Positions 12,138 through 23,785 are shown, numbered from the stretch's first letter. The stretch is DNA of 64,000 nt from Luidia sarsii (GCA_949987565.1 OX465105.1:4809659-4873658); one strand, 5' to 3'. Numbers and translations: made by a program. Notes: generated by a model not told the origin, from the sequence alone.

Positions 12138-12958
12138 TAGAATGGAGTGGAATCAGAATGGGATGGATTGGAATGGGTGGAATGGAATATAATGGAATGG
12201 ATTGGATTGGAATGGAATGGAGTGGAATATAATGGAATCAGAATAGAATGGAATAGAATGGGGTGGAATAGAATAAAATGTAATAGAATGGAATGGAATG
12301 GAATGGATTGGATTGGATTGGAATGGAATAGAGTGGAATATAATGGAATCAGAATAGAATGGAATGGAATGGGGTGGAATAGAATAGAATGTAATAGAAT
12401 GGAATGGAATGGGGTGGAATGGAATAGAATGTAATGGAATGGATTGGATTGGAATGGAATAGAGTGGAATATAATGGAATCAGATTAGAATGGAATGGAA
12501 TGGGGTGGAATGGAATAGAATGGAATGGAATGGAATGGAATGGAATGGAGTGGAATATAATATGGAATCAGAATAGAATGGAATGGGATGGGGTGGAAAT
12601 GAATATAATGGAATGGGATGGGGTGGAAATGAATATAATGGAATGGGATGGATTGGAGTGGAGTGGAATGGAATGCCAGAATGGAATGGAATGGAATGGA
12701 ATGGAATGAAGTGGAATATAGAATGGGGTGGAATATGGAATCGAATGGAATATGGAATGGAATAGAATGGAATATGGAATGGAATTGGATTGGGGTAGAA
12801 TAGAATATGGAATAGAATATGGAATCAGAATGGAATGGAAAGGAATGGGGTGGAATGGAATGGAATGGATTGAAATGGAATGGAATGGAATGGAATGTAG
12901 TGGAATAGAGAATGGAATCAGAATGGAACGGAATGGAATGGAATGGAACAAGATGAAA
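12138..12958. repeat. (GGAAT)n satellite-like array
   Basis: About 820 bp of GGAAT pentamers and variants (GGGGT, GGATT, AGAAT, ATAAT). There are higher-order units of about 100-130 bp, for example recurrences of GGAATATAATGGAATCAGA. The unit is the same as the pentamer known from vertebrate simple satellites. Trp/Asn/Glu or His/Ser/Pro/Phe frames across it are artefacts. Confidence 0.96.
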
Positions 12959-13373
12959 TAAATTCATTATCTCCCTTCGGGCCCACCATACCATGCATGA
13001 GCTTTTGCTGGGCGGGACCGATACTGAAGAATTAAGTCAAATTACAGCCTATTCAGATTGTGGCATATTGTTAACTGCTTACATTGCAGTTTTGAACACG
13101 ACACCAACACATAATCTGTCCGCGTGGCAGGCGAGAAGGTATCGACACTATACAACAGTAATACCCAAGAAACTAATTAGCAATCACACTGAAATCAACT
13201 CTTAACCGGAAATCTGATCCGAGTTCAGAGATCTGCGACGATGTCTTTCCAAAATGACACTAGTTTTCTGCTGGAAGCCTTCTTGAAACAAATCCACAGG
13301 AAGGTAACCTTTCTTGGTGTGCATAGGATATAATTTCGAAAGGGAACAACAGAATCATAAATCGATATACAAA

Positions 13374-13480
13374 TATGTTGTAAACTGCTTACTGACTAAA
13401 ATTACCAGAGCCTTTAAGAAAGGTCCGGCCAGGATCGAAACGTCAGGCCCACTAAATGTGCAGAATCATAAATCATGAGA
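13374..13480 (+). repeat. Repeat family P (AACGTCAGGCCCACTAAA), copy 1
   Basis: Contains ACTGCTTACTGACTAAAATT, then AAGAAAGGTCC..GGATCGAAACGTCAGGCCC. The same block recurs at 45630-45740, 46348-46500 and 61063-61180. The part AAGGTCC-loop-GGATC can form a short hairpin next to GAAAC. Confidence 0.8.
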
Positions 13481-13901
13481 AACGGATATCAATATTATAT
13501 ATAAATTTTTAAATTATAGGCCTAAAGAGACAAAGGGTGAAAGCTGCAGGTTATAATACACACAACCACGCCGCTTTAGTTTGTGTATAACTTAACCACG
13601 GTGCTCTATTTTAACCAGTCTGCTCAGACGTGGAAGGACATACACACCCTCGTAAATCATAAATTTGTTCGTATTTCGTAATCCAATATTACTCGTCCGG
13701 TGGTTTCTTCCCGACCGCACATTCCGCACCGTCCAATGAGTGGTAACATCAGACGATCTCTTGCTCATTCTGTTCTCCAGCGTGAGTCACTTTGGGCCTT
13801 CGTGGAGAATTAGACGGGAACTTATAGTAAGTGTAACACTGCGTACGTGTACTGCCTCTGGATGCCAGAACCGCTACGGTTGAGGATAGCTCTTATTATT
13901 T

Positions 13902-14281
13902 AAAGCCCCTACACAACATTGGTATTTGGTAAGATCGAAAAACAGAAATGTTCACAGATTTACAAGAAACTTATACAGTTTGAAGATGGTTATAGTAGAA
14001 ACCTCTCACTGAAATATTTCTGCCTAAAATGTTGTATTTTGGGAGAAAAGAGTAAAATAAATAGTTTACGTCTCACCGAGATCTAAACTATTTTTCGGAA
14101 CAGTACGGCATTGAATGCTGCATTTTCGCGAAACATATGAAGCGGTTTTCACGATTTTCTCGAGACTCGGTTGGCGGATTGAGCTGAAATTTTCACAGGT
14201 GTGCTATTTCATGCATGTGTTGGATCAGACAACGTATGAATGCTGTTCTTTGACCTCGACCAATGTTGTGTAGGTGGCTTT
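13902..14281 (+). mobile_element. MITE family A, full-length copy
   Basis: A 380-bp element bounded by AAAGCCCCTACACAACATTG and an inverted end ACCAATGTTGTGTAGGTGGC followed by TTT. It has no coding capacity. Copies or fragments occur at 1411, 7917, 18436, 24329 and 59348. Confidence 0.87.
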
Positions 14282-14285
14282 CAGG

Positions 14286-14545
14286 GGCTTTCACACTAGA
14301 CGAAATCCCCGGGGATTTCTCGAAAAAAATTCCCCGGGGATTTCGGTCTATCTATTCACACTACCGAATAAATACCCGGGGAATTTTTAACCCCTGCTCG
14401 CGATCGGGGGTAGGGTAGAAGTAGAAAACCCCGGGGTTTCACGGTTTCCACGGGGAAATAGGGTCCCCGGGAGTTTCCAAATGGGTCCAGTGTGAATGGT
14501 TGCGGGGGTGTTGGTGGGGTAAAAAAAAATCCACCGGGATTCGCC
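14286..14545. repeat. Inverted-repeat-rich CCCCGGGG element
   Basis: Begins TTTCACACTAGACGAAATCC and contains several CCCCGGGGATTTC motifs that can pair with one another; the far side has GGGTCCAGTGTGAATGG. It looks like a foldback/MITE-like element, but I see only one copy in the window. Confidence 0.5.
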
Positions 14546-14610
14546 CTGTGGTCCTTGAAAAGGGCTTCCGACTGGGGCCAGATTTAGTCTGCATACGGCC
14601 CACGTCAGAA

Positions 14611-15013
14611 CCCGGTGTAGCAGTCTGATCCGGGTCCCATGCTCAGATGAGACCGTTACCATAATTATATGGATAAAAGCGTCATGCGCAGTGCGCATGG
14701 TAGTTGTCCATTTTGAAGGCCGTGCCGAGTCGATACGGCCATTGACAATGCAGCGCTTTCAGGCACGTTCGTTGACCCGTAGTTATTTACCAACAACGCT
14801 CAGTACGGAGCCTATAGTACCTAGGCCTAGAACTGTGTTCGTTCGCGGAAAATCATAAAAAACGTTCAATTGAAGGGCTCCCTTCACGTGCTTGGTTCAC
14901 TGACTCATCTGAGCACGCTGAGCAGCTGAGAACGTAGCTGTAACGTGCTGAGGTGAGCCAGTGACGTCACGGCTCAACTCAGCACGGGGGCCCGTCTGAG
15001 ATCGTTACACCGG
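14611..15013 (-). mobile_element. MITE family E, copy 1
   Basis: Bounded by CCGGTGTAGCAGTCTGATCC and the inverted end GGGCCCGTCTGAGATCGTTA..CACCGG. The interior (GTGCTGAGGTGAGCCAGTGA, GTTCGTTGACCCGTAGTT) matches the reverse complement of 33257-33757 inside the MMP gene. Confidence 0.87.
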
Positions 15014-15083
15014 CTACAACTACGGCTATGGCCATGCATGGCAATGGTTATGTAACTGGGTCTATAGCGGGATGATCTGGGCG

Positions 15084-15420
15084 AAATGGATGCGACGGAA
15101 TGAGATGGAATGAGATGGAATGGCATGGGATGAGATGAAATGGCATGGGATGGACTCAGACGGAATTGGATGGAATGGGAGTTAATTGAGAGGAGGGGGT
15201 CGAGGGTTGGCGCCCAGTGGTGGGGATTGCGTGGAGAGGAGTGGAGTAGTTTGATTGGCGTGCCGTGGCGTGACGTGCCGTAGAGTGAGAAACGGCATGG
15301 AGTTGAGCGAGATGAATTGGGGGGTCAGTTGGGAATGGAACGGATTGGAAAGTGCAGTAGACTGAGTGGAGTGAGATGTCAACCAGAAATGGAGCAAGAA
15401 AGACCAACACGCAACAGATA
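15084..15420. repeat. Degenerate GGAATG/GAGATG repeat
   Basis: Imperfect repeats of ATGGAATGAGATGGAATGGC decaying into G-rich, AT-poor sequence. It resembles a decayed relative of the GGAAT array at 12138. Confidence 0.6.
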
Positions 15421-15481
15421 ATTAAGTGCGATGAACTATTGTAACTATGGGCGACCCGTGAATGACCTCGATCAATTCTCC

Positions 15482-16461
15482 GTCTTCCTCTCTTCCTCTC
15501 TCTCTCCCTCCCCCTCTCTCTCTCTCCCTATATCTCTCTCCCTCTCTCTCTCCCTCTCTCCCCCGCTCTCTCTATCTCTATATATATCTTTCTCTCCCTC
15601 TCTCTCCCTTGATCTTGCTTCTCTAGCTCTCTCTCCCCTCTACCCATCCACTCCCCTCAATCTCCCCTCTCTCTCTTTCTTTCTCTCCCTCTCCCTCTCC
15701 CTCCCTCTCCCTCTCTCTCTCCCTCTCTCTCTCCCTCTCCCTCTCCCTCTCTCTCTCCCTCTCTCTCTCCTCTCCCTCTCCCTCTCTCTCTCCCTCTCCC
15801 TCTCCCTCTCCCTCTCCCTCTCCCTCTCCCTCTCTATCTCCCTCTCCCTCTCCCTCTCTATCTCCCTCTGCCCGATCTCCCCCTCCCTCTCCCTCTCCCT
15901 CTCTCTCCCTCTCCCTCTCCCTCTCCCTCTCCCTCTCCCTCTCCCTCTCCCTCTCCCTCTCCCTCTCCCTCTCCCTCGCCCTCTCCCTCTCCCCTCTCTC
16001 TCCCTCTCCCTCTCCCTCTCCCTCCCCTCTCCCTCTCCCTCTCCCTCTCCCTCTCCCTCTCCCTCTCCCTCTCCCTCTCCCTCTCCCTCTCCCTCTCCCT
16101 CTCCCTCTCCCTCTCCCTCTCCCTCTCCCTCTCCCTCTCCCTCTCCCTCTCCCTCTCCCTCTCCCTCTCCCTCTCCCTCTCCCTCTCCCTCTCCCTCTCC
16201 CTCTCCCTCTCCCTCTCCCTCTCCCTCTCCCTCTCCCTCTCCCTCTCCCTCTCCCTCTCTCTCTCCCTCCCCCTCCCTCTCTCCCTCTCCCTCTCCCTCT
16301 CCCTCTCCCTCTCCCTCTCCCTCTCCCTCTCCCTCTCCCTCTCCCTCTCCCTCTCCCTCTCTCTCTCCCTCCCCCTCCATCTCTCCCTCTCCCTCTCCCT
16401 CTCCCTCTCTCTCTCCCTCCCCCTCCCTCTCTCCCGCTCCCTCTCCCTCTCCCTCTCTCTA
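15482..16461. repeat. (CTCTCC)n polypyrimidine tract of about 1 kb
   Basis: Nearly pure C/T on the + strand with hexamer unit CCCTCT, highly regular between about 16026 and 16258. It is a homopurine/homopyrimidine mirror-type tract able to form triplex (H-DNA). The Ser/Pro, Gly/Arg and Glu/Gly frames are shadows. Confidence 0.97.
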
Positions 16462-16758
16462 CACAGGTCCTAAGAGTAAGAGTAGACCAGAGGCACATCG
16501 AGGTCCCAAGGCCTCAATGTCAACCGGACTGGACAGCCGGACCATTGTCTTTCCGGTCACAATTACCGCCTGACAAGGTCGCTCATCGGGAAACACAATG
16601 AGTGTACACTCGTGACTCTTCCCCTAAACTTTAAACCGCACCAAAAACTTGCTTCTCGCTAAAACTGGCCATGACGTCACACAGACGCACACACACATTG
16701 TCGAAACGCTCGCCTTCGAAGACTGTTTAGAAAGGCACGGGCAACACCCCATAACATA

Positions 16759-17012
16759 TGTGACCCGGCACAGCATAATGAGGAATAACCCCACTTTTGA
16801 GATTTTGAGATTTTCTAATGATGTGAAAGAGTATACCATTAGCTTTCAAATGATATCAAAATATAATATCCTCTAATACTTAAAATCTCCGAAAATAAAA
16901 AAGAAAAGAAAATTGATTTGTAATCGAATTGCGGAGATACTTTAACTTCAGGCGTTGTTTACTCAAAAAGTGTTTTGGTGGGATATTCTTCATTTCGTTG
17001 TGCCGGGGCACA
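16759..17012 (+). mobile_element. MITE family B, copy 2
   Basis: A 254-bp element with termini TGTGACCCGGCACA and TGTGCCGGGGCACA, flanked by TA on both sides. The interior includes GATATCAAAATATAATATCC and GGCGTTGTTTACTC. Confidence 0.88.
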
Positions 17013-17518
17013 TATTCATTCATTGCGGACAAACGCAAGGAAACGTTTCTATTTTTGTTTCATATTTGGCATCAGCGCCAAATTTGCCACATTTAGCCCG
17101 AATTTCTAACCCAACTTTAAAGGTGCTCGCACTATATAGAACGCAGATCCTCGATTGTTCCAAGGTAGCTCCGCCGAAACTATTATCATAAAGTGCGCAA
17201 GAAGGGATATGTGAAGGCCAATCAACTCAATAATGTTGTCGAATAAGTTACAATGTATTTTTAAGACATTCGTGTAGCTTCAGTGCTTCAGGTTTGGCGC
17301 AATTCGGAAGATGTGAGGCTTTAAACGTGCGCCTATTTGGCCGAAGAAGTGAATGTGCTTTTCCAAAGTCCTTGCAGCAGTCGGGGACTGACGAATTCAC
17401 ATTTTGGGGGAGTTTTTTTTCTAGAAGTATAGGCCTAATTATAAGATTTTTTGAAAAAGAATCAGAGAACTGCAAGTTTCAAGAACTAGGAGACTTTCGT
17501 TTAATTCTTTTCATTATT

Positions 17519-17769
17519 TGTGGCCCGGCACAACGACATGAGGAATATCCCACCAAAACACTTCTTGAGTAAACAACGCCTGAAATTAAAGTATCTTCAC
17601 AATTCGATCACAAATCAATTTTCTTTTTTTTCTTTTTGGAAATTTTAAGTATTAGAGGATATTATATTTTGATATCATTTGAAAACTAGTGGTATACTCT
17701 TTCACATCATTAGAAAACCTCGAAATCTCAAAAGTGGGGTTATTTTTCATTATGCTGTGCCGGGTCACA
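17519..17769 (-). mobile_element. MITE family B, copy 3
   Basis: Begins TGTGGCCCGGCACAACGAC and ends GCTGTGCCGGGTCACA, in the same orientation as the copy at 9187. Flanks are TT rather than TA. It lies only about 500 bp from copy 2 in opposite orientation, making a large inverted pair. Confidence 0.87.
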
Positions 17770-17925
17770 TTTGAAGTTTTACCTTCGAAACTGCGGGGTT
17801 TGTACTGGACCGCCTGTGCGAGCTTGATATCAGCACCTTTTCGTGTTTGGCGCCCTCCGCGTCTACTCTGCACCAACATGTTACGTTTACAGGGCTTGCC
17901 AACGAACTTGAAAGGGTGATCTTAC

Positions 17926-18593
17926 ACTGCGTTCACACTTGATCCCGCAAGGGCGATCAAAGGGCGATCAAAGGGCGATCAAAGGGCGATCAAAGGGCGA
18001 TCAACGCAAGTGTGAACGCTTGCGCGATCAGGATCAGATCCCGGGATCTGATCCTCCTTTTGGGAAGGATCAGATTAGACCCGGGTCTGATCCCGCATGC
18101 GAGATCAACATGCAAGTGTGGACGCAATGCGGGATCTGATCCTGCGGTTTACAGCGACCACATCCGGCCCATGCCTGGAAAAACGCGCGAAAACAAGACT
18201 TTGTGTACGTACGTGTACATTGCATGCAGTTACTGTGCATGTACTGTATGTGTTAATGGGTTTCGCGTCTCATGGCCGTGCTGACGTTCTACTGCGCATG
18301 ACTAGTGACCTAGCTACGTGGATAACCTTTGGAGAGCGTTTCCGCTGCTCAATGCGCGATCAATGCACGATCAGGATCCAGTGTGAACGCAGCACTGGAT
18401 CAGATTCTCTGTAACCGCAGGATCTGATCCTCCTTGCGGAGAAAAGAGTAAAATAAATAGTTTACGTCTCACCAAGATCTAAACTATTTTTCGGAACAGT
18501 ACGGCATTGAATGCTGCATTTTCGCGAAACATATGATCCTCTGTAACTGCAGGATCTGATCCTCCTAATTGCGGGATCAAGTGTGAACGCAGT
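17926..18593. mobile_element. Non-autonomous element, family G, with nested MITE A fragment
   Basis: Terminal inverted repeats ACTGCGTTCACACTTGATCC at the left and GGATCAAGTGTGAACGCAGT at the right, 668 bp apart. The interior contains a short tandem array (AGGGCGATCA, five units, 17947-18002), further GGATCAGAT palindromes, and an inserted family-A fragment at about 18436-18535. Confidence 0.82.
17947..18002. repeat. AGGGCGATCA 10-mer tandem repeat
   Basis: Five tandem copies of the decamer just inside the left end of the family G element. Confidence 0.9.
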
Positions 18594-19104
18594 CTGCATA
18601 AATCTGTTTACCGCGTCCGCCCAAACACTTCAACCGCAGGCTACCGGTGTCCGAATGTGGTCACATCAAGTTACCGAGTATTTTGGTCTTTCATTTCGGT
18701 TATGAAACCGGAAAAACAGCTATAGTGTGTACAATGTCCAATCCAAGTTGAGGCATCGCTTGTACTTAGTCATTGGCTGCCACCTTAGTTCATTTGTCAT
18801 CATTGAGGTTCGATACATTGTAACACCGTAATAACAAATCACTATTCTTCAAAACAAACTGGATAGAGAAACATCCCGACATATAATACGCACAGACAGA
18901 CAGACAGACTGACGGACATTCGAGCAGGCAAACAGACAGCTACACACACAGACAGCTAGACATTATAAGTACAACAAAATTTACCGGAAAGGCGTTGTTG
19001 GGGAAATCTTAATTCGAAATCCACATCGTTCTTTTTCTTGTTTACGAGATGCGGTGCAGATTGTGTACATTTTACAATGTCCATTGAATCAATGAAAATC
19101 CGTC
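18594..19104. other. Left flank of the tRNA-Thr array
   Basis: Non-coding. An ACAG microsatellite at about 18893-18960 and the segment just before the first tRNA resemble, in decayed form, the sequence preceding the later tRNA copies. The tandem unit may therefore begin here. Confidence 0.5.
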
Positions 19105-19176
19105 GGCGCGGTGGCCTAGTGGTAAGGCGTCTGTCTCGTAAACAGAAGATCGAGGGTTCGAATCCCTCTCGTGCCT
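19105..19176 (+). tRNA. tRNA-Thr (CGU), copy 1
   Basis: A 72-nt cloverleaf. The 7-bp acceptor stem is GGCGCGG/CTCGTGCC (two G-U pairs), the D-arm GCC/GGC, the anticodon stem TCTGT/ACAGA with loop CTCGTAA (anticodon CGT, reads ACG), and the T-arm GAGGG/CCCTC. Internal Pol III A box TGGCCTAGTGG and B box GGTTCGAATCC are intact, and a T-run starting about 19179 can serve as terminator. No CCA is encoded, as usual in eukaryotes. Confidence 0.93.
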
Positions 19177-19239
19177 AGGTTTTTTTTTTCTTTTGCATGT
19201 TTTACATATTTTTTTTACAGGTAGGCCTATATAGGGTTA

Positions 19240-19595
19240 CTATAGGGTGTACCACGTGCGAAGGTCAAAACATTGCTTCCATACTTTGTCAAACTTAGCG
19301 TATGCATAAAACGACATACCTGCATGGTTATCTTTCGACTCAATCCGTCAACCGTGACATGAGACAAAAACCTGGAAACGAAATTAAATGAAATTTTTTT
19401 TCAGACATAAGGAGGGCAGTATTTGTACAATTAAATCTTGGTTGCAACGATCGCTCTACGGAGTGATCGTTTGAAAATCAACAAAGTTCCCCTTTTCTCG
19501 AAATCACAAGATTTCTACGGAATGTCTGATACCATTACAAACTAATGAGCAAGTAATTTCTAAAATTTGGAATGTCCGGAAATTGGGAACTTTAC
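19240..19595 (+). repeat. Dispersed repeat family K, copy in duplication unit 1
   Basis: Matches 21325-21690 closely (same tandem duplication) and 10125-10440 more distantly. Landmarks are GCTTCCATACTTTGTCAAAC, TTTCTACGGAATGTCTGATA and TGTCCGGAAATTGGGAAC. Confidence 0.75.
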
Positions 19596-20536
19596 AAATG
19601 GTGTTGCCTCCCTATAAGAGCTACTGTATGTAAGGCTTTATGACTAGGACCAATGTAGCTCGAAGTATTTCTTTTCTTCACTAAACACAACCCACGGTAG
19701 TGTTTCTGTTTCTGTTGTTTAATTGCTCGTATCTGCTCGTAAGCAGCCCAGTACTAAATTGCTGCCCTATACTAATTACTATAACCTTGCATAACCATTC
19801 TACACCATTGAGGATAATCTATACCCGTCGTGTGGCCCCGCTGATTCGGTTTTTGTTTCGCTGTAGTCTATGGAAGCTTCTCTAATAATATCATATCGAA
19901 CGATAACCCACCTTGATGTACCGAGAGGACGTCATGCGCGGTATATTGACGACACTTTCTTCAAAGCCACCATTACTTCTTGCCAACCGTGAACGGTCGG
20001 GGCTGAAAAATTAATGGAGGATCGAGAGGGCGCCCTCAGTCAATGAAAGTGGAACCCCGACTTTTTCGTTACACGGAAATCCTTCTAATTATTACGCCTT
20101 AGTTTTTTCCATTCTAAGTGAAGTTTTACTACCTAATGTATAGGCATTTTCCTGAATACTGTGTAGTATCCACTTTTATGTAAATGACACTACTTTTCTG
20201 CATATCGTTCCTCGCTACATAAAGCAACCTCCGTTTTGCATAAAAAGAACCCGGGATCGAGTTTCAAAATAATTAAATGACGTAGTTGATTTCTACTGCA
20301 GGCCGAACCCCAAGCTTCTGTGTTATATTCCTTCTTATACGTTCGCTCCGTTACGTACATTCCCGTAATGTCATAGACTGGTTAACGCCAGAGCGAGTAT
20401 AATAGAATTGAACCCTCAGTGAGTCGAACTTTTCATATAAGTTTGGTTTTTAGGATTTCAAAGAAATCGACTCAGCAAGTCGTTGGTCACCGGCGCCTTC
20501 CGGGTAGTTGGCATTTTGACTGTTTTTGAACAGATT

Positions 20537-20762
20537 CTGACAGACAGACAGACAGGCAGGCAAGCAGGCAATCAGACAGACAGACAGGCAGGTAGACAGA
20601 CAGATATGCAGGCAGACAGGTAGGCAGCCAGGCAGGTAGACAGACAGATAAACAGGCAGACAGACAGATAGACAGCTAGCAGACAGGCAGACAGACAAAC
20701 AAACAGACACACAGACAGCTAGGCAATCAGACATACAGACAGACAAACAGACAGACAGGCGA
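20537..20762. repeat. (ACAG)n/(GCAG)n microsatellite, unit 1
   Basis: Tandem tetranucleotides ACAG with GCAG, ATAG and AAAC variants. A second block follows at about 20821-20955. Cys/Leu/Ser/Val frames across it are artefacts. Confidence 0.93.
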
Positions 20763-21033
20763 GAAAGTGGAATGGATTAGAGAGTCCTGTGGACTCTTAC
20801 CTTATTGTTGGAAAGTACAGATACAGAGACAGACTGAGAGAGATGGTCAGAAAGAGACAGAGAAAGACAGGCAGACAGGCAGATAATCAGACAGACAGAC
20901 AGACAGGTATACAATCAGACAGACAGGAGGCAGGCAGACAGACAGGCAGACAGCTATCATCGTTTCTATTCTTGTCTCGGAGATGCAGATTTTGTAGACT
21001 TTACGAAGTCGGTGACATCAAGCACTATACAAC

Positions 21034-21105
21034 GGCGCGGTGGCCTAGTGGTAAGGTGTCTGTCTCGTAAACAGAAGACCGAGGGTTCGAATCCCTCTCG
21101 TGCCT
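21034..21105 (+). tRNA. tRNA-Thr (CGU), copy 2
   Basis: The same 72-nt cloverleaf as copy 1 with two differences: C to T in the D-stem (GCC/GGT, leaving a G-U pair) and T to C in the variable region. Anticodon loop CTCGTAA is unchanged, the B box is intact, and a T6 terminator starts at about 21111. Confidence 0.92.
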
Positions 21106-22619
21106 AGGGTTTTTTTCTTTTGCATGTTCTATGGCATGGTATATAGGGTTATACTCTAATTCGACCCTCAAACGCGAATAAATTATTTCCATTGCCGCCT
21201 CCCTTATAGGTATGCAGTCTACCCCTTTTAATCCACCCGACCTGTAAAACAAACAAACTAAACAGCACATATGGGGAACACCGAACTTCGATGGCAAGCA
21301 TGACCTTGCAGCCATAACTTTTATTTGTCGAAGTGTACCACTTGCGAAGGTCAAAGAATTGCTTCCATACTTTGTCCAACTTAGCGTATGCATAAAACAA
21401 CATACCTGCATGGTTATCTTTCGGCTCAATCCGTCAACCGTGACATGAGACAAAAACCTGGAAACGAAATTAAATGATAACTGTTTTCAGACAAAGAGGG
21501 CAGTATTTGTAAAAGGAAATCTCGGTTCCATGACGACCGCTCTACGGAGCGATCGTTTGAAAATCAACAAAGTTCCCCTTTTCTCGAAATCACAAGATTT
21601 CTACGGAATGTCTGATACCATTTCAAACTAATGAGCAAGTAATTTCTAAAATTTGGAATGTCCGGAAATTGGGAACTTTACAAATGGTGTTGCCTCCCTT
21701 TAAGAGCTACTGTATGTAAGGCATTATGACTAGGACCAATGTAGCTCGAAGTATTTCTTTTCTTCACTAAACACAACCCACGGTAGTGTTTCTGTTTCTG
21801 TTGTTTAATTGCTCGTATCTGCTCGTAAACAGCCCAGTACTAAATTGCTGCCCTATACTAATTACTATAACCTTGCATAACCATTCTACATCATTGAGGA
21901 TAATCTATACCCATCGTGTGGCCCCGCTGATTCGGTTTTTGTTTCGCTGTAGTCTATGGAAGCTTCTCTAATATCATATGGAACGATAACCCACCTTGAT
22001 ATACCTAGAGGACGTCATGCGCGGTATATTGACGACACTTTCTTCAAAGCCACCATTACTTCTTGCCAACCGTGAACGGTCGGGGCTGAAAAATTAATGG
22101 GGGATCGAGAGGGCGCCCTCAGTCAATGGAAGTGGAACCCCGACTTTTTCGTTACACGGAAATCCTTCTAATTATTACGCCTTAGTCTTTTCCATTCTCA
22201 GTGAAGTTTAACTACCTAATGTATAGGCATTTTCCTGAATACTGTGTAGTATCCACTTTTATGTAAATGACACTACTTTTCTGCATATCGTTCCTCGCTA
22301 CATAAAGCAACCTCCGTTTTGCATAAAAAGGACCCGGGATCGAGTTTCAAAATAATTAAATGACGTAGTTGATTTCTACTGCAGGCCGAACCTCAAGCTT
22401 CTGTGTTATATTCCCTCTTATACGTTCGCTCCGTTACGTACATTCCCGTAATGTAATAGACTGGTTAACGCCAGAGCGAGTATAATATAATTGAAACCTC
22501 AGTGAGTCGAACTTTTCATATAAGTTTGGTTTTTAGGATTTCAAAGAAATCGACTCAGCAAGTCGTTGGTCACCGGCGCCTTCCGGGTAGTTGGCATTTT
22601 GAACGTTTTTGAACAGATT

Positions 22620-23065
22620 CTGACAGACAGGCAGACAGACAGGCAGGGAAGCAAAAATCAGACAGACAGACAGGCAGGTAGACAGACAGATATATGCAGG
22701 CAGACAGGTAGGCAGCCAGGTAGGCAGCCAGGCAGGCAGACAGACAGATAAACAGACAGATAGACAGCTAGCAGACAGGCAGACAGATAAACAAAAGACA
22801 CACAGACAGCCAAGCAATCAGACAGGCAGACAGACAGCCAGCCAGGCAATCAGACATACAGACAGACAAACAGACAGACAGGCGAGAAAGTGGAATGGAT
22901 TAGAGAGTCCTGTAGACTCTTACCTTATTGTTGGAAAGACAGATACAGAGACAGACTGAGAGAGATGGACATAAATAGACAGAGAAAGACAAACAGACAG
23001 GCAGACAGGCAGACAATCAGACAATCAGACAGACAGGAGGCAGGCAGACAGACAGACAGGCAGCT
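22620..23065. repeat. (ACAG)n microsatellites, unit 2
   Basis: Two ACAG/GCAG blocks (about 22620-22885 and 22930-23070) separated by the unique spacer GAGAAAGTGGAATGGATTAG, as in unit 1 but with different lengths. Confidence 0.92.
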
Positions 23066-23151
23066 AGACAGCTATCATCGTTTCTATTCTTGTCTCGGAG
23101 ATGCAGATTTTGTAGACTTTACGAAGTCGGTGACATCAAGCACTATACAAC

Positions 23152-23223
23152 GGCGCGGTGGCCTAGTGGTAAGGCGTCTGTCTCGTAAACAGAAGATCGA
23201 GGGTTCGAATCCCTCTCGTGCCT
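23152..23223 (+). tRNA. tRNA-Thr (CGU), copy 3
   Basis: Identical to copy 1 over all 72 nt, with anticodon CGT, A box and B box intact and a T6 run from about 23229. The upstream 23 bases (GTCGGTGACATCAAGCACTA and on) match copies 2 and 4. Confidence 0.93.
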
Positions 23224-23307
23224 AGGGGTTTTTTCTTTTGCATGTTTTATGGCATGGTATATTGGTCACCGGCGCCTTCCGGGTAGTTGGCATTTTGAAC
23301 GTTTTTG

Positions 23308-23785
23308 AACAGACAGAGAGACAGACAGGCAGGCAAGCAGGCAATCAGACAGACAGGCAGGCAAGCAGGCAATCAGACAGACAGACAGGCAGGCAGACAG
23401 ACAGACATATATGCAGGCAGACAGGTAGGCAGCCAGGCAGGCAGACAGACAGATAAACAGGCAGACAGACAGATAGACAGCTAGCAGACAGGCAGACAGA
23501 TAAACAAAAGACACACTGACAGATAAGCAATCAGACACACAGACAGACAGCCAGCCAGGCAATCAGACATACAGACAGACAAACAGACAGACAGGCGAGA
23601 AAGTGGAATTGATTAGAGTCTTGTGGACTCTTGACCTTATTGTTGGAAAGACAGATACAGAGACAGACTGAGAGAGATGGACATAAATAGACAGAGAAAG
23701 ACAAACAGACAGGCAGACAGGCAGACAATCAGACAATCAGACAGACAGGAGGCAGGCAGACAGACAGACAGGCAGCTAGACAGCA
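23308..23785. repeat. (ACAG)n microsatellites, unit 3
   Basis: ACAG/GCAG blocks at about 23308-23605 and 23650-23785, with spacer GAGAAAGTGGAATTGATTAG. Confidence 0.92.

Noticed and set aside
12138..12958. Human satellite contamination
   Set aside because: The pentamer matches vertebrate satellites, but it is strongly degenerate and embedded in sequence of the same character as the rest of the window. Without read data I treat it as native.
12147..12994. Trp/Asn/Glu/Met and His/Ser/Pro/Phe open frames
   Set aside because: Composition of the GGAAT satellite on the two strands.
15431..16573. Ser/Pro/Leu open frame of 380 codons and Arg/Gly, Glu/Gly antisense frames
   Set aside because: Product of the CTCTCC hexamer array; no non-repeat domain attached.
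21025..21453. Minus-strand frame ending in RDSNPRSSVYETDTLPLGHR
   Set aside because: This peptide is the antisense translation of the tRNA-Thr gene, a familiar false protein; the cloverleaf is on the + strand.
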